This document shows positions 36,377 through 44,839 of a DNA stretch of 64,000 nt, in pieces. The DNA lies in assembly GCA_035508495.1 (NCBI GenBank), contig DATJMX010000001.1, forward strand, positions 124,001 through 188,000. The letters are read 5' to 3'. The DNA comes from Candidatus Binataceae bacterium. Its GTDB lineage: Bacteria > Desulfobacterota > Binatia > Binatales > Binataceae. The notes beneath the pieces are model-generated. The model was not told where the DNA came from. It saw nothing but the letters and a program-made list of their open reading frames with translations, and made no database searches. Numbering within the stretch: position 1 is the stretch's first letter; each line of letters opens with the position of its first letter. The position numbers were made by a program, and so were the translations under genes.

Positions 36377-36539
36377 GTCGTCACCTCGCTGCGCTGAAGA
36401 ATCGTGGCGCCACTATAGCATCGATACCGGCGACTGCCGCGCGAACTTTCAAGCCGTTTCATTTTGCTCGGTCAAGTCAAGCGAGCTTCTATAGCGATGC
36501 GTCTAAAGCATTGCCTCGGCGGCTGGTATTTTGAGGCCA

Positions 36540-38303
36540 ATGACCACATTTCAGCTTCGGACGCTGGCGGTCCATCGTTTTCTGTCGACTATCGCGCTGG
36601 TGCTCGCTTTGCTCGCGGTGATTGCTAACGGATCGTGCACTCCGGCGACCAGGATGGCGGCGAACGGCGGAGAGCGACCGGCGACGCATACGCCTCATCC
36701 GGTAACCGAGGGGCCACGCGTGCTGATCTTCGCGTTCGATGGTGCCGGCTACAACCAGCTGATGGACGCGATCAAGTCGGGCAGGGCGCCGAACATGAGC
36801 GGCATGCTCGGCGCCGACGAAGGCGACGGCGTTTACGAGCACGCGTACTCTGCGCCTGATGCGATCAGCATTCTACCGTCGACGACGATGGCGGCGTGGT
36901 CGTCGATCTTCAGCGGCGAGCCGCCCGCGTTTACCGGCGTGCCCGGCAACGAATGGTTCGTGCGCGAGAAGATGCAGTTCGTCGCGCCGGCACCAGTCTC
37001 GATCACCGACACCTCGGACTCCGAACGGATGGTAACCGAAGACCTCGTAGGCCATTCCGTCGAGTGCCCCACGTTGTTCGATCTCGCAGGTGTGCAATCG
37101 GCGGTCTCGCTGAACCCCGTGTATCGCGGTGCCGATCTTTTCACCACGATTGCGCCGACCGATTTCGCCACGGTGATGTCCGATTTCGTAGCGGGCAAGG
37201 CGCTGGGCGAGCATGGCGTAAAGAAAGAGATGTACGCGAAGTACGATATCGATTCGGTGCCGAAGATCGTCGATTCATTCAATACGCACGGAGTGCCGCG
37301 GCTCCAGGTGGTGTATTTCCCCGGTATCGATCTCTACACGCATCTCGCGCGCGATCCACTGCCGATGGAGGTCGAATACCTCGAGCAGGTGACCGATCCG
37401 CTAGTCGGAACAATCCTCGATGAGTATCGAAAGCGCGGCCTGCTCGATCAGACCTACATCATGATCATTGCCGATCACGGCCACACGCCTGTGATGCATG
37501 ATGAGCAGCACGCGTTGGATTCGCAATCCGACGACGGTCCAGCGCCGCTGATGGCGAAGACCGGCTTCCGTCCGCGTCCGTTCGTGCTCAATCCTGCCGC
37601 GAATCAGCAGGACTACCAGGTGGCGTTCGCGTACCAGGGTGCGATTGCGTACGTGTATCTGGCCGATCGTTCGACGTGTCCGAATCCGGGCGACAAGTGC
37701 AATTGGAATAAGCCGCCGCGCTATGATCACGACGTGCTTCCCGCGGCGCGGGCTTTCTACCGCGCCAACCAGACCGGCGCGGGCAGTCCCAAGTTGAAGG
37801 GCACGTTGGATTTGATCTTTGCCCGTGAGCCGCGCGCTCCGACCGAGGACGCGAAGCCGTATCGGATTTTCAACGGCCACAAGCTCGTCGAAATCGAGGA
37901 TTACCTCGAAGAGCATCCGCGCCCGGACCTGTTGCAGCTGAATCGCCGCATGCGCTGGCTGAGCGCGGGGCCGCACGGCGACCGTGCCGGTGACATTCTG
38001 TTACTAGCGAAGTCCGGACTTAACCATCCGATCGAGCAGCGCTACTACTTCTCGAGCCTCTATCACTCGTGGCATGGCAGCCCCTCCGAGCAGGACAGCC
38101 ATATTCCGTTCGTTGTCGCATGCTCGCAGTGCAACGGCGAGGCCCTGCACAAACTGGTCGATAAGGTGGCGCGCCATCGTGGCCCATCGCAGCTCGACCT
38201 GACGCCGATGGCGCTGACGTTGCTTAAATCGGATATCAAGCCGAGCCAGCCGGCAGCGCTGCCGTCATATACTCAGCAAGTCACTCCCGAACCCAAACGA
38301 TAG
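36540..38303 (+). CDS. Secreted type I phosphodiesterase/alkaline-phosphatase-superfamily enzyme
   Basis: A 587-residue protein with an N-terminal hydrophobic segment (about 12-33) that ends in NGSC, either a signal peptide or a weak lipobox. The metal and nucleophile motifs of nucleotide pyrophosphatase-type enzymes appear in order: FAFDGAG, ILPSTTMAAWSSIFSG with the Thr nucleophile, YFPGIDLYTHL, IIADHGHTP, and GPHGDRAGD near the end. It hydrolyses phosphodiester or phosphonate bonds in the periplasm. GAGG lies 5 bases before the ATG. It stands alone between the AKR gene and the phosphatase gene. Confidence 0.82.
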   Translation: MTTFQLRTLAVHRFLSTIALVLALLAVIANGSCTPATRMAANGGERPATHTPHPVTEGPRVLIFAFDGAGYNQLMDAIKSGRAPNMSGMLGADEGDGVYEHAYSAPDAISILPSTTMAAWSSIFSGEPPAFTGVPGNEWFVREKMQFVAPAPVSITDTSDSERMVTEDLVGHSVECPTLFDLAGVQSAVSLNPVYRGADLFTTIAPTDFATVMSDFVAGKALGEHGVKKEMYAKYDIDSVPKIVDSFNTHGVPRLQVVYFPGIDLYTHLARDPLPMEVEYLEQVTDPLVGTILDEYRKRGLLDQTYIMIIADHGHTPVMHDEQHALDSQSDDGPAPLMAKTGFRPRPFVLNPAANQQDYQVAFAYQGAIAYVYLADRSTCPNPGDKCNWNKPPRYDHDVLPAARAFYRANQTGAGSPKLKGTLDLIFAREPRAPTEDAKPYRIFNGHKLVEIEDYLEEHPRPDLLQLNRRMRWLSAGPHGDRAGDILLLAKSGLNHPIEQRYYFSSLYHSWHGSPSEQDSHIPFVVACSQCNGEALHKLVDKVARHRGPSQLDLTPMALTLLKSDIKPSQPAALPSYTQQVTPEPKR

Positions 38304-38356
38304 GCTGGCCAGCAGAGTAAAAGGATCGGCCGCCGTTCGACGCAATCGACAGAATG

Positions 38357-38704
38357 TCAACTCTGCGACCTGGTGGGCAATCCGAGCGCGGCGCGCAGCT
38401 TGGGCTTGAGAATCGAGATAAGCTCCGCGTCCCAGCACACGTAATTGTCAGGCACGTGCAGCACGATCACCTTGTCGCCGTGCTGGTTGCCGAAGCGGGT
38501 GCGGATCGACTGGTGATGCGCTTCTTCCATTACGAGCACGATGTCGGCTTCGTCGAGCAGTTCCGCCGAGACCTGGTTTTTGGCCCAGCGCTCGGTGCCC
38601 GCCGATGAGACCCACATCGGCGCGCACATCTCGGCCAGCAGCATCGCCGCGGTCGGCGAGCGGTCGAGGTTGCCCGAGCAGACCATCAGTACCTTCTTCC
38701 TCAT
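38357..38704 (-). CDS. Short low-molecular-weight tyrosine phosphatase-like protein
   Basis: A 115-residue protein with the active-site loop C9-x5-R15-S16 (VCSGNLDRSPTA), the SSAGT turn and a C-terminal VPDNY whose Asp can be the general acid. It is about 35 residues shorter than Wzb- or ArsC-like enzymes, mainly in the middle. It may dephosphorylate protein tyrosine or arginine. No exopolysaccharide kinase gene is adjacent. The ribosome site is weak. Confidence 0.78.
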   Translation of the reverse strand: MRKKVLMVCSGNLDRSPTAAMLLAEMCAPMWVSSAGTERWAKNQVSAELLDEADIVLVMEEAHHQSIRTRFGNQHGDKVIVLHVPDNYVCWDAELISILKPKLRAALGLPTRSQS

Positions 38705-38805
38705 AGCGCGATGATTTTAGCAGACCGGCGGGGCGTGGCTAGCCGGCGCGGGTTGGCGCGCGGGCGGTATTGACATCGCGCGACCAATATGGACATGAAC
38801 AATGA

Positions 38806-38824
38806 GTATGATTTTTGATCATAC
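38806..38824. promoter_or_regulatory. Perfect palindrome before the phage-like block
   Basis: GTATGAT-TTTTG-ATCATAC: a 7-bp perfect inverted repeat with a 5-base spacer, in AT-rich sequence 200 bp upstream of the first phage-like gene. It includes TATGAT, a good -10 match, and TTGACA occurs at 38770-38775, but the spacing of the two is too long for one promoter. An operator for a phage or host regulator is likely. The 300 bp from 38705 to 39005 hold no convincing gene. Confidence 0.5.
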
Positions 38825-39005
38825 AGCAGGCCCGGAGACCGCCGATTCCCAGACCGCGATTCCGCCTGCCGCGCCACGCTACCCGCCCTAGCGCCTTGAT
38901 GAGTTCCGCCCACCGGCGCCGGCTCCCGCCCTTTCCTGGCTGGCGCCCATGCTTCCGCCTGCGTCAAAGCGGTTTTTTTCACGCCCGCTCCCACCTGGTG
39001 CCGAT

Positions 39006-39233
39006 ATGAAGTCGCTACACAAAGCGCACCACCGCCCCGTCTCCCTGTCGCCGAGGCTCGTACGATGCCTCCAATGCCGCCAGCAAGTCCCGATGGCGGA
39101 ATCCGCCCGCTATGGCGGTCTGTGCCGCATCTGTGTCGAAGAGAGTGCCGTGATCGGATGGAACGTTATCTATGACCGTGAAAAGGGGGTTGGCGCGATT
39201 CCTCTCAACCTGCGCGCCGCATATGGCCTATGA
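39006..39233 (+). CDS. Small zinc-ribbon-like protein, start of the Mu-like block
   Basis: A 75-residue basic protein with two CxxC pairs 15 residues apart (CLQC at 21-24, CRIC at 40-43), the spacing of a small zinc knuckle. Its stop overlaps the start of the Mor-like gene by 4 bases (ATGA), so the two are translationally coupled. Small CxxC proteins such as Com occur in Mu, but sequence identity with Com is not evident. An in-frame ATG at 38949 is an alternative start. Confidence 0.6.
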   Translation: MKSLHKAHHRPVSLSPRLVRCLQCRQQVPMAESARYGGLCRICVEESAVIGWNVIYDREKGVGAIPLNLRAAYGL

Positions 39234-39646
39234 ACACAGCTCTTGCAAATTTGACTCAGCCCGTCCGGCCGCCGCGTCTGGATCGCGTGGCGATACACGC
39301 GCCGCGGGTCAGGAACTCCATGCTCGACTCGATCACCGCGGTGATTGGCGCGGCCGCCGCCGCCTCGCTGGTGGCCGAGTTCGGCGGACGACGCCTCTAC
39401 GTCCCGCATACTCCGCGTCCCGAGGACGTGCTGGTGAGGATTCTGGGCGCCAAGACGGCCGCGCTCTTCGCGCGTCATTTCGGTGGCGATCGAATCGTGA
39501 TGCCGGCCGATCCGGAGCGGGCCCATCGCCGCGAGCGCATCATCGAGGCGCGGCGCAAGGGGCTTTCGATCTCGGCGGTGGCGCGCGAAACCGGCTGCAC
39601 CGAGCGCTACGTGTACAAGGTGCTCGCGCAGCAGCGCCAGGGCTGA
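39230..39646 (+). CDS. Mor-like phage transcription activator
   Basis: A 138-residue DNA-binding protein. The central FGGRRLYVPHTP and FGGDRIVMP strands and the C-terminal helix-turn-helix RKGLSISAVARETGCTERYVYK match the Mor/C activator family of Mu-like phages, which turn on middle or late genes. Mor is normally shorter in front; the first 35 residues here look unstructured. It is coupled to the zinc protein upstream and precedes the lysis genes, so it may control the block to 46204. Confidence 0.8.
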   Translation: MNTALANLTQPVRPPRLDRVAIHAPRVRNSMLDSITAVIGAAAAASLVAEFGGRRLYVPHTPRPEDVLVRILGAKTAALFARHFGGDRIVMPADPERAHRRERIIEARRKGLSISAVARETGCTERYVYKVLAQQRQG

Positions 39647-39753
39647 ACTATTCAGCCTTACGCGGCAGCGCCGCGTATCCTACTCTCGGGATGCGCGGTG
39701 CTAGCCGCGTGTGGAGTCCGCGATGACCGCGACCTGACCGCGGGAGCATCGGC

Positions 39754-40284
39754 GTGAGCATCAACGGGGCGTCCGCCTCGAAATATCCGCCCGAATTTGA
39801 AGCGGCGATCGCACAGGTACTCGCCGACGAAGGCGGTTTCGTGCAAAATTCCGCCGATCCCGGCGGCGCCACCAAGTTCGGCATCTCGGCGCGCGAGTAT
39901 CCCGATCTGGATATCGCGCAGCTGACCCGCGACGACGCGGTCGCGATTTACTTTCGCGATTGGTGGCGCAAGTACGATTTCGGCCGCCTGCCCGCGGCGC
40001 TCGCCGCCAAGACTTTCGACCTCGCCGTCAATATCGGCCCCGGACATGCGATTACCTGCCTGCAGCGCGCGTTGCGCGCCGCGGGACATCGCGTGACCGA
40101 AGACGGTTCGATCGGCGCCGAAACGGCCACGGCCGCCGCCGCTGCTCCCGAGATCGCAGCGCTGGCCGCGCTGCGTTCGGAAGCCGCCGGTTACTACCGG
40201 GCGGTCGCGGCAATCACGCGCGGCGCCCGCGATTCCGATGATCAGCAATTCCTGACCGGGTGGCTAAATCGGGCGTACGAATAG
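39754..40284 (+). CDS. GH108-family phage endolysin
   Basis: A 176-residue peptidoglycan hydrolase. LADEGGFV carries the catalytic Glu, followed by DPGGATKFGIS and FDLAVNIGPG, all typical of glycosyl hydrolase family 108 (phage lysozymes); the C-terminal third is the helical peptidoglycan-binding part. It lacks a signal peptide and would need the holin encoded nearby. The start is GTG with GGGAG upstream. In Mu this position holds the lys gene. Confidence 0.88.
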   Translation: MSINGASASKYPPEFEAAIAQVLADEGGFVQNSADPGGATKFGISAREYPDLDIAQLTRDDAVAIYFRDWWRKYDFGRLPAALAAKTFDLAVNIGPGHAITCLQRALRAAGHRVTEDGSIGAETATAAAAAPEIAALAALRSEAAGYYRAVAAITRGARDSDDQQFLTGWLNRAYE

Positions 40285-40321
40285 GCGGCGCCAGGCGCGC
40301 CGCCACGGAGGCATCGCAGTA

Positions 40322-40663
40322 ATGAATCCCACCGAAATCATGGCCGTGGCCGGTTATCCGATCGTCGGGCTGGCCGGATTCGTGCTCGGCACCTTGCTCG
40401 GCCGCACTTTGGTCAGCGATACCCAGTCGCTGCTGCATTCGATCGAGTCGCGTATCGTCACCGCGCAGGGACAAGCGAGCGCGTCGTCATCGGCTCCTGC
40501 TCCCGCCGCCGCGCATGCGCCAGCGGCGCCGGCCGCGGCTCCGGCCACAACCGCGCAGACAGCCTCGGCGATCCAGGTTCATGCCGCGGCGACTGAGAAG
40601 CTGGCGGCTGCCGTTGCGCAACACGCGGCGGCGGTGACGGCGACCGCGAGCGCGGCAAAGTAA
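40322..40663 (+). CDS. Small membrane protein with Ala/Pro-rich tail, lysis cassette
   Basis: A 113-residue protein with one N-terminal membrane helix (VAGYPIVGLAGFVLGTLLG) and a low-complexity Ala/Pro-rich tail ending in a likely coiled coil. It follows the endolysin by 37 bp with GGAGG before the ATG. Its place and topology suit an accessory holin or antiholin, but no family is recognised. Confidence 0.6.
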   Translation: MNPTEIMAVAGYPIVGLAGFVLGTLLGRTLVSDTQSLLHSIESRIVTAQGQASASSSAPAPAAAHAPAAPAAAPATTAQTASAIQVHAAATEKLAAAVAQHAAAVTATASAAK

Positions 40664-40673
40664 GGAACCCGCG

Positions 40674-41075
40674 ATGTTCGTCACGCTCATCGCAGGGCTA
40701 TGGAAACCGCTCGCGCTCGTGGGCCTGGTGGCGGCCGCGCTCGTGTATCGCTCGGTGCTGATTCACGAGCGCGACGCGGCCCAGGCCCAGGTCGCTGCGA
40801 TCACCGCGCAGGCGCAGCAGTACAAGGCCGCCGACGATGCGTGCGTCGCGGCGGTCGCGCAGCAGAACGCCGAGGTCAAGAAGCTGCGCGACGACGAGGC
40901 GATGGTGCTCGAGGCGGCCCAGACGCGCGAGGCCAATGTCGTGGCAAATGCCGAAACGCACGCCGCGCAGGCGACGAAAACCGCCGACGCGCTGGCACAC
41001 GCGAAACTCGGGCAGGGCTGCGACGCCGCGATCAAGTGGGCGAATCAACAGGGCGCGGAGCTGGGCAAATGGTGA
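40674..41075 (+). CDS. Probable i-spanin (Rz-like)
   Basis: A 133-residue protein with an N-terminal membrane anchor (about 10-27), a long Ala/Gln-rich coiled coil and a C-terminal GQGCDAAIKWANQQG segment, the layout of inner-membrane spanin subunits. It would join with the o-spanin across the periplasm to fuse the two membranes in host lysis. AAGG lies 9 bases before the ATG, 10 bp after the previous gene. The o-spanin gene begins within its last codons. Confidence 0.72.
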   Translation: MFVTLIAGLWKPLALVGLVAAALVYRSVLIHERDAAQAQVAAITAQAQQYKAADDACVAAVAQQNAEVKKLRDDEAMVLEAAQTREANVVANAETHAAQATKTADALAHAKLGQGCDAAIKWANQQGAELGKW

Positions 41076-41443
41076 GCGTGGCGAAGGCCACCGCGCGGCG
41101 GTGCCGCGCGGGCGCGATTTTCGCGATCGCGATCGTCGCATCGAGCTGCACGGCGAGAATGCCGCCGCCAGCCGAGGTTGTCACGGCAAACGTCCCGGTC
41201 GAGGTTCCTGTCTATTGCAAGGTTCCGCAGCTAACGCGTCCGCAGCTACCGATCGCATCGCTGACCGACGCGTCGTCGGCGGCCGATTGCGTACGCGGCT
41301 ACGCCGCGTCGGTCGCGTTGCTGAAAGCCGCGGTAATCGAACGCGACAGTATCCTGGCGGGATGCGCCGCGCCGGCATCGGTGACAACGCCAGACAGCGC
41401 CATCTACGACCCGAATCGCAACTCGTCAGTCCCGTCTCCTTAA
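41069..41443 (+). CDS. Probable o-spanin lipoprotein (Rz1-like), overlapping i-spanin
   Basis: A 124-residue protein read in the +1 frame relative to the i-spanin, starting 7 bases before its stop. A basic N-terminus and hydrophobic stretch lead to a lipobox VASS-C at residue 27, then a Pro-rich mature part (MPPPAEV, VPVEVPVYCKVPQLTRP). That is the pattern of outer-membrane spanin subunits. The same frame is open further upstream inside the i-spanin gene, which is coincidental. The i-/o- overlap is as expected for this pair. Confidence 0.7.
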   Translation: MVSVAKATARRCRAGAIFAIAIVASSCTARMPPPAEVVTANVPVEVPVYCKVPQLTRPQLPIASLTDASSAADCVRGYAASVALLKAAVIERDSILAGCAAPASVTTPDSAIYDPNRNSSVPSP

Positions 41444-41463
41444 ATTCGGGAGACCGTCTGAAA

Positions 41464-41487
41464 CCCTCTCCTGCGATAAGGAGAGGG
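41464..41487. repeat. Palindromic repeat, CCCTCTCC family, copy 1
   Basis: Arms CCCTCTCC and GGAGAGGG with an 8-base loop, preceded by GTCTGAAA. The same arms and flank recur at 43067-43110, 44733-44756 and 61278-61450. It lies in the 92-bp gap between the o-spanin and holin-like genes. Confidence 0.75.
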
Positions 41488-41535
41488 GACAGCAGCGGCG
41501 CAGGCGTCTCCAATACTCACTGAAATAGTCAGTTG

Positions 41536-41799
41536 ATGAAACTTCTCAATGATATTTTGACCGGCAAAGACAATCTCACTTTCGATGCGGCGCGCGTGGT
41601 CGGTGTTCTTGGCGCGTTTGCCTATATCCTGTTCTGGTGTGTGCAGGTGTACCAGCAAAAGCGCTTCGATCCCGGAGATGCCGACGCCTACGGCAAGGGA
41701 CTTGGAATCGTGCTGCTGGCGATGGCGGGCGCGGTGATGATCAAGAAATCCACCGAACCCGAGCCCGACCCTCGCGAGCGGGAAAGAGGTGAACGTTGA
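41536..41799 (+). CDS. Holin-like small two-helix membrane protein
   Basis: An 87-residue protein with two membrane helices (about 21-40 and 56-72) and a charged Glu/Arg/Pro tail. This size and topology, beside endolysin and spanins, fits a phage holin that releases the endolysin. No family motif is recognised. The ATG at 41536 is preferred to TTG at 41533. The stop overlaps the next start by 4 bases. Confidence 0.55.
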   Translation: MKLLNDILTGKDNLTFDAARVVGVLGAFAYILFWCVQVYQQKRFDPGDADAYGKGLGIVLLAMAGAVMIKKSTEPEPDPRERERGER

Positions 41800-42095
41800 G
41801 CTGGGATGCGATCGCGACGTTCGTGATGGTGGTGGTGACGATCGCGGGAATCAACGCCGGCTCGGTGAAGTGGATGCTCGATCGGCAGCGGCAGAACCTC
41901 AACACCGATTCCTCGCGATGGAACGAGATCGAGCGCGGACTCTACGAGCTGCGCGCTTCGCTGCCGCTCGAATACGTGCGCCGCGAAGACTGGATTCGGT
42001 TCAGCGGCACGCTCGACGCCAAGCTCGACGCGATGCGCGAGGAGATGCGCGAAGAGATTCGAATCTTGAAGGAAAGGCTCTATGGCGGAGATTGA
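41796..42095 (+). CDS. Mu gp25-like (DUF2730-type) membrane-anchored coiled-coil protein
   Basis: A 99-residue protein with an N-terminal membrane helix (ATFVMVVVTIAGINAG) and a charged helical tail. Position before gp26/gp27 homologues and topology match the DUF2730 protein of Mu-like phages. It starts with TTG behind GAAAGAGGTG and overlaps the upstream stop (TTGA), which indicates translational coupling. Role in Mu unknown. Confidence 0.6.
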   Translation: MSWDAIATFVMVVVTIAGINAGSVKWMLDRQRQNLNTDSSRWNEIERGLYELRASLPLEYVRREDWIRFSGTLDAKLDAMREEMREEIRILKERLYGGD

Positions 42096-42393
42096 TATCG
42101 AACAGAAGCAGCGCGAAGAAGCCCGCTGGCGAATCCTGCGCGTAGTCGACGCGGGCCGTCCGATCGCGGTCAGCGAACATATCATCTGGCGGGTGCTGGC
42201 CGATATCAAACTCTCGGTCTCGCTCAACGCGCTGCGTCGCGAGCTTACCTATTTGCGCGATCACGGCCTGCTCGATCTCGAGACCGATCAACAGGACAAC
42301 TGGTTCGCGCGGCTGACGGCGCGCGGCGTCGATGTAGTCGAATATACTCAGCCCGCTCCGAACGGGATTGCGCGTCCGCGCAAGTACTGGTGA
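42082..42393 (+). CDS. Mu gp26-like winged-helix protein
   Basis: A 103-residue soluble protein; EEARWRILRVVDAG, then helix-turn-helix-like SLNALRRELTYLRDHGLLDLE and a wing, as in small ArsR-type or phage winged-helix proteins. It occupies the gp26 slot in the Mu order and overlaps the upstream gene by 14 bases. Possibly a small terminase-associated DNA-binding protein; that is inference. Confidence 0.65.
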   Translation: MAEIDIEQKQREEARWRILRVVDAGRPIAVSEHIIWRVLADIKLSVSLNALRRELTYLRDHGLLDLETDQQDNWFARLTARGVDVVEYTQPAPNGIARPRKYW

Positions 42394-43043
42394 TGGCGCC
42401 GCGCAAGAAATCGCGGGCGCTCCCGGTCGCGGCCGCATCCGGTACAAAGCAGGACGCGACCGTCGCCAAGCCGAAAGCTTCGGCGTCATTCCGGGTCCCG
42501 CATATACCCAAAGAGCTCAAGGCCGAACTCGATCGACGGATCAGGGATTCGGACTTCCACAGTTACAAGGATCTCGCGAATTGGCTGCGCCGCAATGGCT
42601 ACCAGATGCGGGAAGAGTCGATTCGCCGCTATAAGCATCGCTTCGATCGCAAGCTCGAGGCGGTTCGACTCGCGACCGAGCAGGCCAAGGCTATTTGCGA
42701 ACAGTTCGATGGCGATGATGTCTCGATGCAGGAGGCGTTGATGCGGCTGGTGCAAACGGAGATGTTCAACCTGCTGACGTCGCTGAATGAGAAAAAGCTG
42801 CGGCCCTCGAGCCCGGACAATCACGCGCGCAAATCGGCGCCGGACTCGATGGCGCTGGCGCGCACGGTTGCGACTATCGCCAAGGCTTCAATCGCGCACC
42901 AGGACTGGGCGCAGCGCATGAAAAAGCGCGTCGCCGAACGCGTCGAAGCGGCGACCGAGAAGGTGGATGCCGCAAAGCAAGACGGGTTGAGCGAAGCCGC
43001 CGCCGAGAAGATCCGCAACGCATTGATGGATATCCGGTTGTGA
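42393..43043 (+). CDS. DUF3486 protein, Mu gp27-like, probable small terminase
   Basis: A 216-residue helical protein. After a basic, disordered 35-residue leader come PKELKAELDRRIRDSDFHSY and LANWLRRNGYQMREESIRRYKHRF, the DUF3486 signature found directly before the large terminase in Mu-like phages. It is thought to recognise DNA for packaging. The ATG at 42393 overlaps the previous stop by one base; a GTG at 42390 is possible. Confidence 0.8.
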   Translation: MAPRKKSRALPVAAASGTKQDATVAKPKASASFRVPHIPKELKAELDRRIRDSDFHSYKDLANWLRRNGYQMREESIRRYKHRFDRKLEAVRLATEQAKAICEQFDGDDVSMQEALMRLVQTEMFNLLTSLNEKKLRPSSPDNHARKSAPDSMALARTVATIAKASIAHQDWAQRMKKRVAERVEAATEKVDAAKQDGLSEAAAEKIRNALMDIRL

Positions 43044-43066
43044 TGCGCGACGCTCCCCCGATCTCG

Positions 43067-43110
43067 CCTCTCCTTATCTGTCTGGTCCCCTCGCCCAGGA
43101 TAAGGAGAGG
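43067..43110. repeat. Palindromic repeat, CCCTCTCC family, copy 2
   Basis: A 12-bp perfect inverted repeat, CCTCTCCTTATC and GATAAGGAGAGG, with a 20-base centre and GGAATCAGA at its right end. It fills the 121-bp gap between the gp27-like and terminase genes. Confidence 0.75.
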
Positions 43111-43164
43111 GAATCAGAGCGAGTCGGAAAAATGAGGAGTGGATAATCGGTTCATTAGTCAGTC

Positions 43165-44688
43165 ATGTCAGACGATCTCTCCATACTCCTTCCTTACCAG
43201 CGGCGATGGATGGCTGATCGGGCGCAGGTCAAGGTCAGTGAGAAATCGCGGCGTATCGGTATTACCTGGACCGAGGCTTGCGATCGGGCGCTCTCCGCTT
43301 CGATTCGCGGGCGGGGTGGGATGGACGGATGGTATATCGGCTACAACAAGGATATGGCGGTCGAGTTTATCGAGACTGCCGGTTTATGGGCGAAACGATT
43401 TAATCGCGCCGCGAGCGCGGTCGAGGAAGTGGCTATTGAGGATGAACGCGCCGATATCCAGGCGTACCGAATTCGTTTCGCCTCAGGCCACAAAATCGTG
43501 GCGCTGTCCTCGCGGCCCTCGAACCTGCGCGGCAAAGATGGATGCGCGGTGATCGACGAGGCTGGCTTTCACGAGAGTCTCACAGGGCTGTTGAAGGCGG
43601 CGCTCGCGTTCACGATGTGGGGCGGGATGGTGCGCATCATCTCGACCCACAACGGGGCGGATAATCCATTCAATGAGCTGGTCAGCGATATTCGCGCGGG
43701 CCGGCGGCCGTTTTCACTCCATCGCACGACTTTCGACGAGGCGCTGGCCGACGGACTCTATCGCAAGATCTGCGCGGAGCTTGGCCGCGAATGGAGTCCC
43801 GAGGCTGAGGCGCGATGGCGCGCTGAGATAATCGAGTTCTACGGCGACAACGCCGATGAGGAGCTGTTCTGTATCGCGCGCGCCGCGAGCTCGACGTTCA
43901 TGAGCGCGGCGCTGATCGAAGCGCGGATGAAAGCGGGGGTTCCGATCATCCGATGGGAGCCGCCGGCGGATTTCGTTGCGCGGCCCGAAGATGTTCGCCG
44001 CGCCGAGGCTGATGCGTGGTGCGAGGATAACCTCGCCGCCGTGCTTGGCGCGCTCGATCAGAATGTGCCGGCGTGCTTCGGCGAGGATTTCGGCCGCTCG
44101 GGCGACCTCACCGTCGTATGGCCGCTGCAGTTGGGTGCGGATCTGGTGCGGCGCACGCCTTTCGTCGTTGAGCTGCGCAATGTGCCGTTCCGTCAGCAGG
44201 AGCAGATTCTATTTTACATCGCGGATCGGTTGCCGCGTTTCTTTGGCGGTGCGATGGATGCGCGCGGCAACGGGCAATACCTGGCGGAGAGCGCGGCGGG
44301 GCGCTATGGCGATCGAATCACGCAGGTGATGCTCAGCGAGAGCTGGTACCGCGACAATATGCCGCGCTACAAGGCCGCGTTCGAAGACGGCACGATCGAG
44401 ATTCCCAAGGACGGGGGAGTGCTGATGGACCATCGCGCGATCGTTATCGAGCGCGGAATCGCGCGCGTCGGCGAGCGCAAAGTCGGGATGGACGGCGGCA
44501 AGCGCCACGGCGACAGCGCGATCGCCGCGGCGCTCGCGTATTTTGCCTCGCGTGGCGAGCGCGGCGGTGAGATCGCATATGCAGGGATCGCGCGGGCGCG
44601 CTGGAGTCAGCCGCAGCGCGATCCCTTTGGCCCGCCGGTGTTGGAGGATAGTCAACGAAAAGGGCGCTTCGGAGTGGGTAGTTGGTAG
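43165..44688 (+). CDS. Large terminase subunit, Mu gp28-like
   Basis: A 507-residue packaging motor and nuclease. The ATPase has the atypical Walker A KSRRIGITW near residue 27 and Walker B CAVIDEAGF near 128; the nuclease domain has Asp residues in FGEDFGRSGDLTVV, AMDARGNGQ and KRHGDSAIAAAL. All catalytic positions appear intact and the frame is open, so the gene is not visibly decayed. It is flanked on both sides by copies of the CCCTCTCC repeat. Mu gp28 packages phage DNA by headful cutting. Confidence 0.88.
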   Translation: MSDDLSILLPYQRRWMADRAQVKVSEKSRRIGITWTEACDRALSASIRGRGGMDGWYIGYNKDMAVEFIETAGLWAKRFNRAASAVEEVAIEDERADIQAYRIRFASGHKIVALSSRPSNLRGKDGCAVIDEAGFHESLTGLLKAALAFTMWGGMVRIISTHNGADNPFNELVSDIRAGRRPFSLHRTTFDEALADGLYRKICAELGREWSPEAEARWRAEIIEFYGDNADEELFCIARAASSTFMSAALIEARMKAGVPIIRWEPPADFVARPEDVRRAEADAWCEDNLAAVLGALDQNVPACFGEDFGRSGDLTVVWPLQLGADLVRRTPFVVELRNVPFRQQEQILFYIADRLPRFFGGAMDARGNGQYLAESAAGRYGDRITQVMLSESWYRDNMPRYKAAFEDGTIEIPKDGGVLMDHRAIVIERGIARVGERKVGMDGGKRHGDSAIAAALAYFASRGERGGEIAYAGIARARWSQPQRDPFGPPVLEDSQRKGRFGVGSW

Positions 44689-44732
44689 TGAGTATCGGTG
44701 CGATGCTGACAATCCTCTCGTTTCCGTCTGAA

Positions 44733-44756
44733 CCCTCTCCTTATCCTGGGAGAGGG
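44733..44756. repeat. Palindromic repeat, CCCTCTCC family, copy 3
   Basis: Arms CCCTCTCC and GGAGAGGG with an 8-base loop, preceded by GTCTGAA as in copy 1 and followed by a second half-site GGGAGAGG. It lies in the 151-bp gap between terminase and portal genes. Confidence 0.75.
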
Positions 44757-44839
44757 CAAGGGAGAGGTTACAGGCTAGAGTGGAGCGGGATTGAATTGAA
44801 TATAAATTGCATGACCGCACTTTCACTTGTGAGTAATCG

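Noticed and set aside
38701..39009. Short open frames on both strands before the phage block (97 and 64 residues)
   Set aside because: No ribosome site, no motif and basic low-complexity composition. I treat the region as regulatory.
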